From positions 62,001 to 126,000 of the forward strand of contig OY752148.1 of assembly GCA_963573315.1 (NCBI GenBank): a stretch of DNA of 64,000 bases, given 5' to 3'. Below are positions 22,657 through 32,401 of the stretch, one piece after another. The DNA is from Entomortierella parvispora (taxonomy: Eukaryota; Mortierellomycota; Mortierellomycetes; Mortierellales; Mortierellaceae). The position numbers and the translations under genes are program-made. Within the stretch, counting starts at the first letter, position 1. Every line of letters starts with the position of its first letter. The notes beneath the pieces are model-generated. The model saw only the letters and a list, made by a program, of their open reading frames with translations. It was not told where the DNA came from and searched no databases.

Positions 22657-24229
22657 GGATAGTATTGACCTCCGCTCAATCGCAAATGTGAAGAGTGAGA
22701 TCGAATTTTGGTCCGCTCTTTGCATTCACTTCAACAGTCTTGGTTTTCCTTTGAATTTCAGAATGCGTTCGAGTTTAACTGCGCCTTTGATACTGTTTAC
22801 AAAAGGTGGACTCGCCCCGTGATCCTCTTTTTTGACAACTTTGATGTACTCAATCAACCCCAGGCAGAAGAAGCCTGCTCCTCGGTGCTCAGGATATTCC
22901 GTGGTATTCGGAACGACATTACCAGAATGTCGGAGTCACCAGCAGACGTCATCCAATCGATTGTTTCGATCGGTACCTATGAAGTTCTCGATATGAACCA
23001 GACTAACCCTGCGTTTGGGCCTTTCTGTTCTCGGAACAACTTTCAATACAAAAATCTTTCAGAGAGCCAAGTGCACGGACTTTACCACGCGTTTTCCAGA
23101 GATCGGGGTAGAACCATCGATGACACAGTTATTAACGAGATCTTTTTATTGTGCAATGGGTAAGTGAATGCAGATTGTAAGCCTACGGTCCCGTATTTCA
23201 TATAGTGCCCAAGTGCTAACTATGGTCATCCAATGTAGACATGCGGGATTGATCAACATATGTGGCATGGCATTGGAAAGTAGCCTTGAAAACCTGCCTG
23301 TCGGCCAACATATCGACATGGATCATTGGAAATCCGTTGTGGGTTCTCTCCTCAGCTGTATCATACAACATGGATCATTCCAGAAAATAATCAGAAATCT
23401 CGCGGCGGTCGACGACCCGCTGGCACAGGATTCTCTGAGGCTTTATCGGCTTTGCTTTCTTGGGGAAGGTGTCGAGATGACCAGGTCTACCTACTCACTT
23501 GTCGACGGCAGGCTCTTAAGGTATTTGGCGGCCCTGGGTGTATTACTTTCTACTGAGGAAACGTATACTTTCACAATCGCGTCGCCTCTTATGGACTCTT
23601 TGATCCGATTGACCGTCATCCCTGATGCGTATCCCAATGCCCCGAAAACCACACTTCCAAAGAGATCCGATTTGTCTTTGGATGTACTGGCAGTCATCAA
23701 GACCTCTCTTTTGTATTTTGACAAGGATTACATAGAGGAAGCTTCGTCCAAAAGCGCACAGGTTCGTGTGAACAACTCTCGACAGGTGACTGTGCCTCCA
23801 GAGAGCGTGTACGACTCGGAGATGATAAGAGTTGTCAAAAACTGGACGATGCACGCTGGTCTATATGCCATCGTTGGTCAAATCCATGTTGACAGAAATT
23901 TCTACGACATTGTGATCCAAGACATGGAAAATCCGAGGCAATCAGTTGTTCTGGAGTTTGTGGCAACCGAGACTCCTGAAAAGATCCGAGAGCACATCAC
24001 GAGAACCATCGATTATAAGCGTCGCATATCAGCAATGGAAGGATGGATCGTTCACTTTACAAGGCAGGACGACTACCTCGGCAAGCCCTATTGGCCAAAG
24101 GACGAGAATGTTGGCGTCAACATTGTTCACATTTGGCACAATAGGGAGTTTACTGACGTCCGGCTGAGCGCCCAGTGGGAAGGTCCCGGAGGCGTGAAGA
24201 TGTCCGTCGAGAACGAACGTGTAATCTGA
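21897..24229 (+). CDS. Crinkler-type protein: header, P-loop NTPase, PD-(D/E)XK-like C-domain; apparent frameshift
   Basis: Exons 21897-22555, 22663-23159 and 23239-24229. The N-terminus (LLCVIDGQATPLSVDI ... KTVDHLKHAI ... KKKLIGASELHRVF) is the ubiquitin-like Crinkler header. A P-loop follows (VLVYGSKASGKSS, Lys199 counted from 21897), then a Walker B-like PVILFFDNFD, VVSIGTYEVL-type sensor strand and CNGHAGLINICG. The C-terminus has the restriction-nuclease-like core YDIVIQD, SVVLEFVATET, EGWIVHFTRQDD and HIWHNREFTDVRLSAQW. Such proteins act as intracellular effectors or conflict proteins; many are DNA-binding or nuclease-like. Odd: reading frame changes inside exon 2 at about 22730-22765 with no possible intron, so the copy is either broken or carries a sequence error. 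The usual catalytic Lys after the Glu is not evident. Start may instead be 21912. Confidence 0.8.
22619..22655 (+). repeat. 37-base T homopolymer in Crinkler intron 1
   Basis: Uninterrupted T run just before the acceptor at 22661-22662, so it serves as an extreme polypyrimidine tract. Its length is likely unstable. Confidence 0.9.
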
Positions 24230-26053
24230 GCGCTTTCTCATCTGCCCATAATGGCATCTTTGCCACCGGCCCCTTTGCCGCATCCTTCTAATGTTCCCTT
24301 CAGAAAGGGTATAGCAATTGATGATTACCATCACCAAGTAAAGATAGGTTCAGGATATGCGTAAGCAAGGGCTTGACATGCAAAATGGAAAGGAACAAAT
24401 ATGAGGTGTAAGCCATAAACTGTTTTCTTGTGAGAAGAATTTTCTTCGTGTAGGCGCGGTGCTCCACTGTTGCGGAAGGGTGATCCACAAAGGACGCGAC
24501 GGGAGTGAAGATGTGTTATGAATATATCTTGATTTTATTTTCCGTTTTCTGGAATGTGAAGAAAACTTAAGAGTCGTCCATTTATAAGGCACTCAAAAGG
24601 AACGGCGTGACGGAGCGATGAACCTAAGCAAGATGCACGAATGAAAGAGGCAAATTGAAAGGAAAGGAAAAGAATGTTAACATGAAATGTGGGCGATGGG
24701 GAATAATGTACCAGGAATGGTGGAACGAGGAAAAGACGGTGGGGGGAAGAGAAGAAGCATTATTGGGCAAGCGGGTCCAGGAGTTCAGGTACGGTCTTGG
24801 ACGAAATGAAAAGCAAGAAAAAAGGGGAGGAAGGGGCTCAAATTCAAAATTTCACTCACCACGGCGGTCCAGAAGCGGAACCGAGATGTAGATCGACCTT
24901 GTGGGGACATCTATGGGACCAAGGCGAGAATAGAACAACTCCAGGCGGCTAACACGGATCCCAAGGTGGCGGACACAAGTGTCGGAGATCAGGCAGCGTA
25001 TGGCAGTCAGGGTCGAGACTTGGGAAGTATACAACCAGACCGCAAGATCGACCATAGAGATAGAAGATCGCTGCAGGATGTGCAGTATTCGACATTGATG
25101 CGGGCGACCATGAGCCGGAAAGATCGGAGTGTCTTGAGTTGTAGGCAAAAGCGAATTTGGAAAGGAGCATACTCCATTTAGAGTGGTCTTTGACAATGAA
25201 ATTGGGGACTCAACAAGGCCGTTCGACTAAGGGAGATAAGCAGGGGCGCAAAATATGCGCGAACGGTAGTAGACTAGCAGTAGAATTGACGAGAAACAAA
25301 CGAGGATAGCGAGTGAACATGTCTTGCGACAACCGGTAGCTGCTAACAGGAAGCAGGAGATAAAGACGCGCCGGCGACTGGAATTGAAGGCTTGACAGGA
25401 CGGACACTGACGGGTGCAATCGCGGGCATCCTGGCGGACGCAGGGCCGCCAGAGAGTGGGGTTCTTTCTGCAGAACCTTGATGACCAACGAGTGGCAAAG
25501 AATGAATGAAGGGGTGACAATCTGGAGATGCATTGATGCAGACATGCAGAAAAGATGCCACGTGACGCGTCACTTTTCTTCTTTTCTTATTCCTACTCAT
25601 AAGGGTTTCTGCCGATTGTCTGCAGTATCCTAGATATTGTAGATGGGGCATTGAAGAAGGCCGGAAGGTGTTCACGGTAAGGTGAGCGACACGATGGGCC
25701 CAGGACTGGTGCCTTAGGCTTCCCACCGGCGTCTTCGAAGGAACGGTTCCCCTCCACATCACGTGCATCCTTCCTTCCTCTCCATCGTAGAAAACTGAAA
25801 AGGACCTTCCCGCCCCACACACGACCTGCAACTGCCAGCAGACCGTTGTCAACCTGAATGAGCATGGGAGGATGGGATGAGAGCCAATCCCTCTTCTTCT
25901 TCTTCCTCATCTCCTGTCTCTTTTTGTTCTTCTCTCTTCTCTTCTCATTTCTCTCTTTCCCTTTACTCCTCTTCCTCATTGCTGCTCTCCTCCTCCTCTT
26001 CTTCTTCCCCTCTTCCTCCTATTGTAGATACATAACAAACAAAAATCTTTAGG
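24230..26053. other. 1.8-kb intergenic region with no recognised gene
   Basis: Short overlapping ORFs on both strands (longest about 170 codons, minus, 25343-25852), none with a family pattern or convincing exon chain. A CT-rich block (25880-26020) belongs to the promoter of the paraoxonase-like gene. Confidence 0.5.
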
Positions 26054-27641
26054 ATGACAAACGCCAAAAAGTTCTCTTCCTCCACCTCCTCGGTGGCACA
26101 GGCCAAGAAGCCCTCGCCCTCCTCCTCCCGTCCCTCCTTCAAGAACAAGGCCACCGCCGTCCTCGGCATCCTCGTCGCACTCTCCGCCGCCCTCTCCTAT
26201 AATTTTGTACGTGATGCCGCCATCGACCTTGGTCTCTTCCTCGGCCCCATTGAACCTTTCAATACCCACGGCTGCAAGGTCATCCCTGGTCTCCAAGCCT
26301 GTGAGGACGTCCATCTCCATCGCGCCTCGGGTCTTGCCTTCACCACCTGTGGCGACAGCGAGTCCCGCAAGATTTGGTTCCCTCCCATGGACAAACACAA
26401 TGCGACTGGAGCCCCCGAGATCGCCTTTAGAGACAAGTTTGTCATTTACGATATCAATGTGAGTTTTTCTTTTTTTTCTTTTCTTTTTATCCTTCCTTCT
26501 ATCTCTTTGCTCGGCTGGCTTGGTGGGTCGCGGAAAACAGAGGACCTTGACCCGGTCAAAAAAAAGAGAGGACGATCATTTTTTTAGGTTCGCTCCCATT
26601 TGCTTGGTCTTGATCAAAAACTCTTTTCTCTCTTTTTCCCTGTTCTTTGCACTCGATTAGACCGACAAGTACAAGATCATGCAGCTCGAGGGTTTGGCTA
26701 AAGACACGGACAGAGTCTTTCATGGTTTGGGCGTCTATGAACGATCGGCCAATGACCTGACCATCTTTGCTATCAACCATCGGCGAGGTGGCTCCGTGAT
26801 TGAGGTGCTCGAGTACTCCATCGGGGATGCAGTCGTCCAGTACAAGGAGACCATCCGTCATCCTCTCATTGTCACACCCAACGATATCGTCGCCATGGGT
26901 GAGCGCTCCTTCTATGTCTCGAACGACCATCACTATCCCTCTGGACACTTGCGTGAAATCGAAGGTAACGCGCCCTCGTCTGCATCCTTTCTTTTTTTTT
27001 TTTTTTTTTTTGACGTCCTTTGCTCTTGCGGTCACTCTGCAACACAATGTTGTGACTAAAACTGAAACGGAACCCGACTCCACCCATCTTGTTCAACAGA
27101 ACTGGCGCGTAGACCTTGGTCCAACATCATCTACTACTCTCCCGAATCCACCTTTGTGGCTTACGACGGCATCATCTCTGCCAACGGCATGACCTCCAAC
27201 ACGGACCGTACCAAGCTCTTTGTCTCTGCCTGCCACGGTGGCGCCATGCATGTCTTTGAGCCCCAGGCGGATCATACCCTTGCACAATTGGACCGTGTAA
27301 AGTTGGATTTCTATAACGACAACCCTTCGTTCGATCCCAACTCAGGATCCGTCTTTATCACCGGCCATGTCAAGCCCATCATCATGACCATGCAACTCAA
27401 GGAATTGGGCGTCCGGGTCGACGGTCCTAGCAAGGTTGTCAAGATGACCCCGCATCCTTTGCATCTCCAGAACCCAGACTTGTACCCGGCTTACGAGGTC
27501 GAGACGGTCTTGCTCGATGATGGAAAGCTGATCTCGACAGGGACAGTCGCGGCGGTGGACCGGAAACGTGGCGTCATGATGATCGGTACGGCCTTTTCGG
27601 ATAGGGGTCTGCTTCGTTGCCCTCTTCCTGAAGGCTTTTAG
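26054..27641 (+). CDS. Paraoxonase/arylesterase-like six-bladed propeller protein
   Basis: Exons 26054-26458, 26661-26964 and 27100-27641 (phases 0 and 1) encode 416 aa. A hydrophobic segment at about residues 34-52 follows a basic Ser-rich tail, so it is probably a type II membrane anchor. The PON pattern is complete: Glu84-Asp85 (CEDVHLHRASGLAF), NHRRGG with His175, VTPNDIVAMG with Asn209-Asp210, ANGM with Asn265, and YNDNPSFDP with Asp310-Asn311. These line up with the PON1 calcium ligands (E53, N168, N224, D269, N270) and the His115 site, so an active calcium-dependent lactonase or arylesterase is likely. PON-family enzymes hydrolyse lactones and aryl esters. The natural substrate, perhaps an oxidised lipid lactone or signalling lactone, is unknown. 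Confidence 0.88.
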
Positions 27642-28627
27642 GAGGAAGGATCTTTTCTTTTTCTCTCGAACAAATAAATATGCAACAAAAACAATGACAT
27701 GGACCCTTTCTTTATACACGCAGAACTGAGCAATTGATAAGCCAAGCTAGCAAATAACTTTGATGATGGGGGTTCAATTGACCGTATCCTGCAAGTCTTT
27801 TTTTTTTTTTTTTTTTTGACAGATGAGAGATAAATGAATCCGCCCATGAAAGAGCGGCACCAAAAATAAGGATCAACTCCCTTGAAGTGGCTGCAACTCG
27901 AAAACGTCAGGTAAAAGGCATGATGTTTATCCGTTATAGTTATAACCACAGGAGTGAGATAAAGAAGAAAAAAAAACCTGTGGTTCAAGGACACCCTCTG
28001 CTTTTATACCTTTCCCTCTCCCTCGCCCTTCTGTTAGACTGCTTTTCGGGACTGCGCTCAATTGGCATCGGAGAATGCAAACCAAGGGGACAGAAGGAGG
28101 AAGGAAAAGAGTGCAATTGCTCTCAAGGGTCGAGGGCAGGGCAAGGTTGTGAAAAGAATGGGCGGGGTGTTTTGGTTTGGGTGTGGATCGCTGAACTTTG
28201 TTGAAAAAAACAGGATCAAGGACTGCTTTTGACCTCCTTGGATCGTCCCTGAATGTTTGAATTTTCTCGTTGGCAGTGCTTCGAAAACGAAGCCCAACAA
28301 TTGACTCTGCTGAACTTTTTGAAGAAAAGCAACTTGGCGGCAGCAACGACAGCGACGTGTCGATTCGATTGCACATTTTTCACCAGAACCTTGGTATTTT
28401 TTTTTTAAAAAAGTTTTATTATGAAAGACTATGTGCAGATGAATGTCGTTAATGAAAGCGAGGGATAGGTCTGTGGAAGAGAGAAGGGAGAAGAGGAGAC
28501 TCGCGCTGTAAACGAGATTTTTTTTTGTTGTGGAGGTATGATTACAGAGACAACAGACGAGTTCCTCTTTTTGGCTCCCACCTCCTCTCTTCCTCTAATA
28601 AGGGCATTGACGAAAGGAAGGCGAGAT
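27642..28627. other. Convergent intergenic region, no gene
   Basis: About 990 bases between the paraoxonase-like and citrate synthase stop codons. Contains a T run near 27797-27818 and only short biased ORFs. Confidence 0.55.
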
Positions 28628-30179
28628 TTACTTCTTGGCGTACATGGCCTTGATGGCAGCAGTCGAGTACGACTTTGGACGCTCGAGGGGCATACCCAAA
28701 GCACGGTCCCAGATCAACTGGGACAACACTCCGAGACCACGGGAGACACCGAAAAGAACAGTGTAAAAGTCCTGCTCAACCAAGCCGTAGGCGGAAAGAA
28801 GGACACCCGAGTGGGCATCGACGTTGGGCCAGGGGTTCTTGGTCTTTCCGTGCTCGAGGAGAATGCCGGGAGCGACGGTGTAGATCTGGGAGACGAGCTT
28901 GAAGAGGGGGTCGTTGGGGATGTGCTTCAAGGCGAACTCACGCTGGCAAGTGTAACGGGGATCAGTCTTGCGGAGAACGGCGTGACCGTAACCGGGAACG
29001 ACCTGGCCGCTGTTGAGGGTCTTCCAGACGTACTCCTTGATGGTCTCATCAGAGACATCCTTGCCACCGAGCTCCTCGCGCATCTTGGTGATCCAGCGGA
29101 GAACCTCCTGGTTGGCCAATCCGTGAAGGGGACCAGCGAGACCGTTCAAACCGGCAGCGAAGGAGAGGTAAGGGTCAGAGAGGGCAGAGCCGACCAAGTG
29201 GGTGGTGTGGGCAGAGACGTTACCACCCTCGTGGTCAGAGTGGATGGTGAGGTAAAGACGCATGAGCTCAACAAAGTCCTTGTTCTCGCCGAATCCGAGA
29301 AGGCTGGCCAAGTTGGCACCATAATCCAAGTTGGGGTTGATGGCGGGGACCTTGGTGCCGTTCTTGAAGACGTTCTGGTAGATGCGACCGGCAATGTTGG
29401 GGAGCTTGGCAATGAGATCCATAGAATCCTCGAAGGTGGTATCCCAGTACTCCTGCTTGTTGACGCCCTTCTGGTAAGCCTTGGCGAACTGAGACTCGTG
29501 CTGGAGAGCAGTGACGGCCAAAGAGAACTGGGACATGGGGTGGAGGGTGTTGGGGCAACGGTCGAGGAGATCCTCAACAAAGGTGGGGAGAGCGGCACGA
29601 TCGGCCCACTCGGCAGAGAGACCCTTGACCTGCTCCTGGGTGGGGACCTCACCAGTGACCAAAAGCCAGAAGAGGGACTCGGGGAGGGGCTCCTTGCCAC
29701 CCTCAGCAGCGGGGAGGACAGCCTGGCACTCGGGGATGGTCTTGCCGCGGAAACGGATACCCTCCTCGGAGTCGAGGACGGAACCTTCCCAGATGAGACC
29801 CTTGATGCCACGCATACCACCGTAGGCCATATCGACGGTGGTCTCGCCCAAGACCTTGCTACCGAACTCGGCCTTGACCTGCTTGACCTCCTCGCGCTTC
29901 TCGGGGATCAACTCGCGAAGGCGATCCTTCAAGGACTACAAGGAGTAAGGAAGGAAAGAGACAGGGTGTGTTAAACATAGTGGTCTCGAGTTTACATAGG
30001 GACCCTGTCTGCCCTTTCTTTTTTTTGCATTCCCCCCACCCCTCCCTCTCTCTTTGCCCTGCAGCCACGCAGTCGATCTCTTTTAAGTTTTCTTAGTACG
30101 ATCTGCGCCTGTGGGTTTTCTGCCGACTAGTCTTCTGTCAGTTTGCAAGGTCGTTGTTGGGCTCAGCTCAGGTCAGCTC

Positions 30180-30215
<36 letters not shown>

Positions 30216-30935
30216 GTATTCCCTCTTTTGGGTGGTGGGTTTGCTGGGGTAAAGAGACAAAAGAACCCAGATCTGCGGTTTGTTTATGTGGTTGTTGCTG
30301 CTGCTGATCATGGTCCTTGCTTCTGTCCATCTGCCCTTCCTGCCAGTGCTACTGCCCTTTGATTAGAGTCCATCCCGAAGTGTAGCCTCGTGCAGCCTTT
30401 TTTTTAAACTCGCTGTCCACAAACACACGCACACATCCTTTCTTCATTCTCCAGGCAAGTCCAGAACAAGACTCTCAGTATACATAGACTCGAGAAGGCA
30501 AAGTAAACGCACCTGGGGCTTGGAAGTAGAGTAGGCTCTGATGGCAGCAGAGGCAAAGGTGTTGTGGCGGGAAGCGACCTAGTACACAAAAAAGACGAAC
30601 GGAGAGAAAAAAAGTCAGACAACAGTTAGAAGAGAGGAGGCATGAACGATCATGAAGACGTGGATGCGCAAGAGGAGGGTGTAGCATCGACCCGTACTGC
30701 CAGAGCTCATTATGCGTGCTTTGCAAAAAAAAGAAAGTAGCAAAAGTAGACGCGCGGAGCAAAGAGGAGCAAGGATCTATGGCAAACCGTTGTGTCGTTG
30801 AAGACAATGACGACGCTGCGGATGCGGATGCGGATGGAGGAAGGAAAGAAAGAGGAGGAAGGGACAAGAACAGGGAGCAGGATGGCTTACCTTGGCAAGG
30901 CCAGGGAGGCGGAAGGTGGCGCGAAGAGAGGCCAT
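28628..30935 (-). CDS. CIT1: Mitochondrial citrate synthase, 472 aa
   Basis: Exons 30891-30935, 30513-30578 and 28628-29935, all phase 0. The first two small exons encode the mitochondrial presequence ([15 protein letters not shown], then RAYSTSKPQ), basic and without acidic residues. The third holds the whole enzyme. It condenses acetyl-CoA with oxaloacetate to citrate, the first step of the TCA cycle, in the matrix. Catalytic groups by family position: His in [11 protein letters not shown], His in [17 protein letters not shown], and Asp in [11 protein letters not shown]. Codon use is strongly biased to C/G third positions, as expected for a highly expressed gene, which also leaves a long antisense open frame. 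The protein ends AMYAKK; the enzyme could also serve the peroxisome only if a different terminus existed, and no PTS1 is seen. Confidence 0.97.
30184..30214. repeat. 31-base T run in citrate synthase intron
   Basis: T homopolymer in the intron between exons 2 and 3 of citrate synthase (plus-strand view). Followed by GGTATTCCCTC, nearly the same as after the T run at 31050. Confidence 0.85.
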
Positions 30936-32401
30936 GGCGAGAGTATGAGAGTGAGAGTGAGAGTGGGGAGGAGAGGGAAGATGAGAGAGAGGAAAAAAAG
31001 AAAGGAAAAAAAAGGAAATCGGCCCGACTCGATTGGATTTATTTATCTCTTTTTTTTTTTTTTTTTTTTTTTTTGGTATTTCCCTCGTGCAGGGCGGAGT
31101 GTCCTGGCATTGGGAGAGAGCGTTGCACTTTTGCCCCCTCCTTCATCATCATCATCTCCCACGGATGGATGTGATCATGGTCCGTCGTCGGGCCGGCGCG
31201 GCAGGTGTTCTCGCTGGATCCCTTTTTTTTATATTATTTTTCCTTCTTTTTTTACTTTGGCCCTTGCTTTCTTTGGTCCTTGCATGTGCGCTGATCTCAT
31301 TGATTGTGACCCTCCTCCTTTCCTCCCTTCCTGATCGTCGTTGCCCTGCTGCTCGTCCATCCTCCTCTCCCCCTTTCTCCTTCTTCCTTTCCCTGTTGAT
31401 CACCTTCCGATGGATAGCCACATTATTCTCATCTTGACTTGCTCTCTCGGCAACACGACCTGTCGGTCTTTCTTATCAGAACCATAGATCGGGCATTTCC
31501 TTCGTCATTTCAAACACGACCGGCGCCACTTTACACTGGATCCGTCGACTACTCAAGGATTCTGGACGGGACCGGACCTCAGCTGAACCTCGCAGGATAG
31601 TGCCCGTCTGCTTGACACCCTATAACCACGGTGCCTGATCCACTGCCTTGGATCGATCTCCTTATCTCTTGCTCTCTGGACGTCTGTGGCTTTTATTCAC
31701 TGATCTCTCTCATTCTCAGCTCATCTCTTGCATGGACCCTGTTCACTAATCGCCCCATGGATCAACAAAAAAAAATAGTTTGCAGACAGCAAGAAAACAG
31801 AATGACAATGCATTCCCCTCCAGTGATCCATCTCCCGTCTCCCACATGAGGAGGGATCCCATTTCACATGTTTCATGGACTTGCGCTAGCCTAGCAACCG
31901 ATCGCAATTCAACAGAAAACTTTGTCCTCACTTTTTACCCCGCGCTCACAGCCGTGCCCAGCTTCCTCTTTTGGCCTCCCGACTGAACCTTGTGAAAGGA
32001 GACTTGTTTACTCAACAAGTTTTTTTATTCTTCAATCAAAATCAATTGTGCAATCTCTGTGTCTCTGTGCAATATCGAATGAACGAACGGCATGCATGCA
32101 AAAGCAAACAGACCGACAGATCAACAATCCGTCGTCACCGTCCGACCAACCTAGCCAAACCTTGTCCTCGCACATGTTCCTCCATCTCCCGTGGGCCGTT
32201 GAATTATCAATTATCACGCGTGTGGCTCTCATATCTCTGGGTTCGTTTCTGTTTCTGTTTCTCTTTCTCTTCATCTGCTGCTGTTGTTGCTGCTGCTGCA
32301 TGCAAAGAGGGATCAGTCATCACTCAGCAAAACATCGAACCATCCGCCAATTGGACAATGGTCTTGCTCCATTTTACCTTGGCACATGCTGAGTTGACAC
32401 C
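30936..32401. other. Intergenic region between citrate synthase and the Chk2-type kinase
   Basis: Upstream of the citrate synthase ATG and downstream of the kinase stop. Contains a 25-base T run (31050-31074) and a GCT/CTG-rich patch near 32270-32300. No gene recognised. Confidence 0.55.
31050..31074. repeat. 25-base T run
   Basis: T homopolymer upstream of citrate synthase, followed by GGTATTTCCCTC, almost the same junction as the T run at 30184. Confidence 0.85.

Noticed and set aside
21897..24229. Origin recognition complex or other AAA ATPase
   Set aside because: The P-loop suggested this first, but the ubiquitin-like header and the WIVHFT/HIWHN C-terminus are those of Crinklers.
25343..25852. 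169-codon minus-strand ORF
   Set aside because: No recognised pattern, no neighbouring exons that extend it, and overlapping ORFs in other frames are of similar quality.
28538..29974. 478-codon plus-strand open frame
   Set aside because: It is the antisense of the citrate synthase coding sequence; strong third-position bias in that gene removes stops on the other strand.
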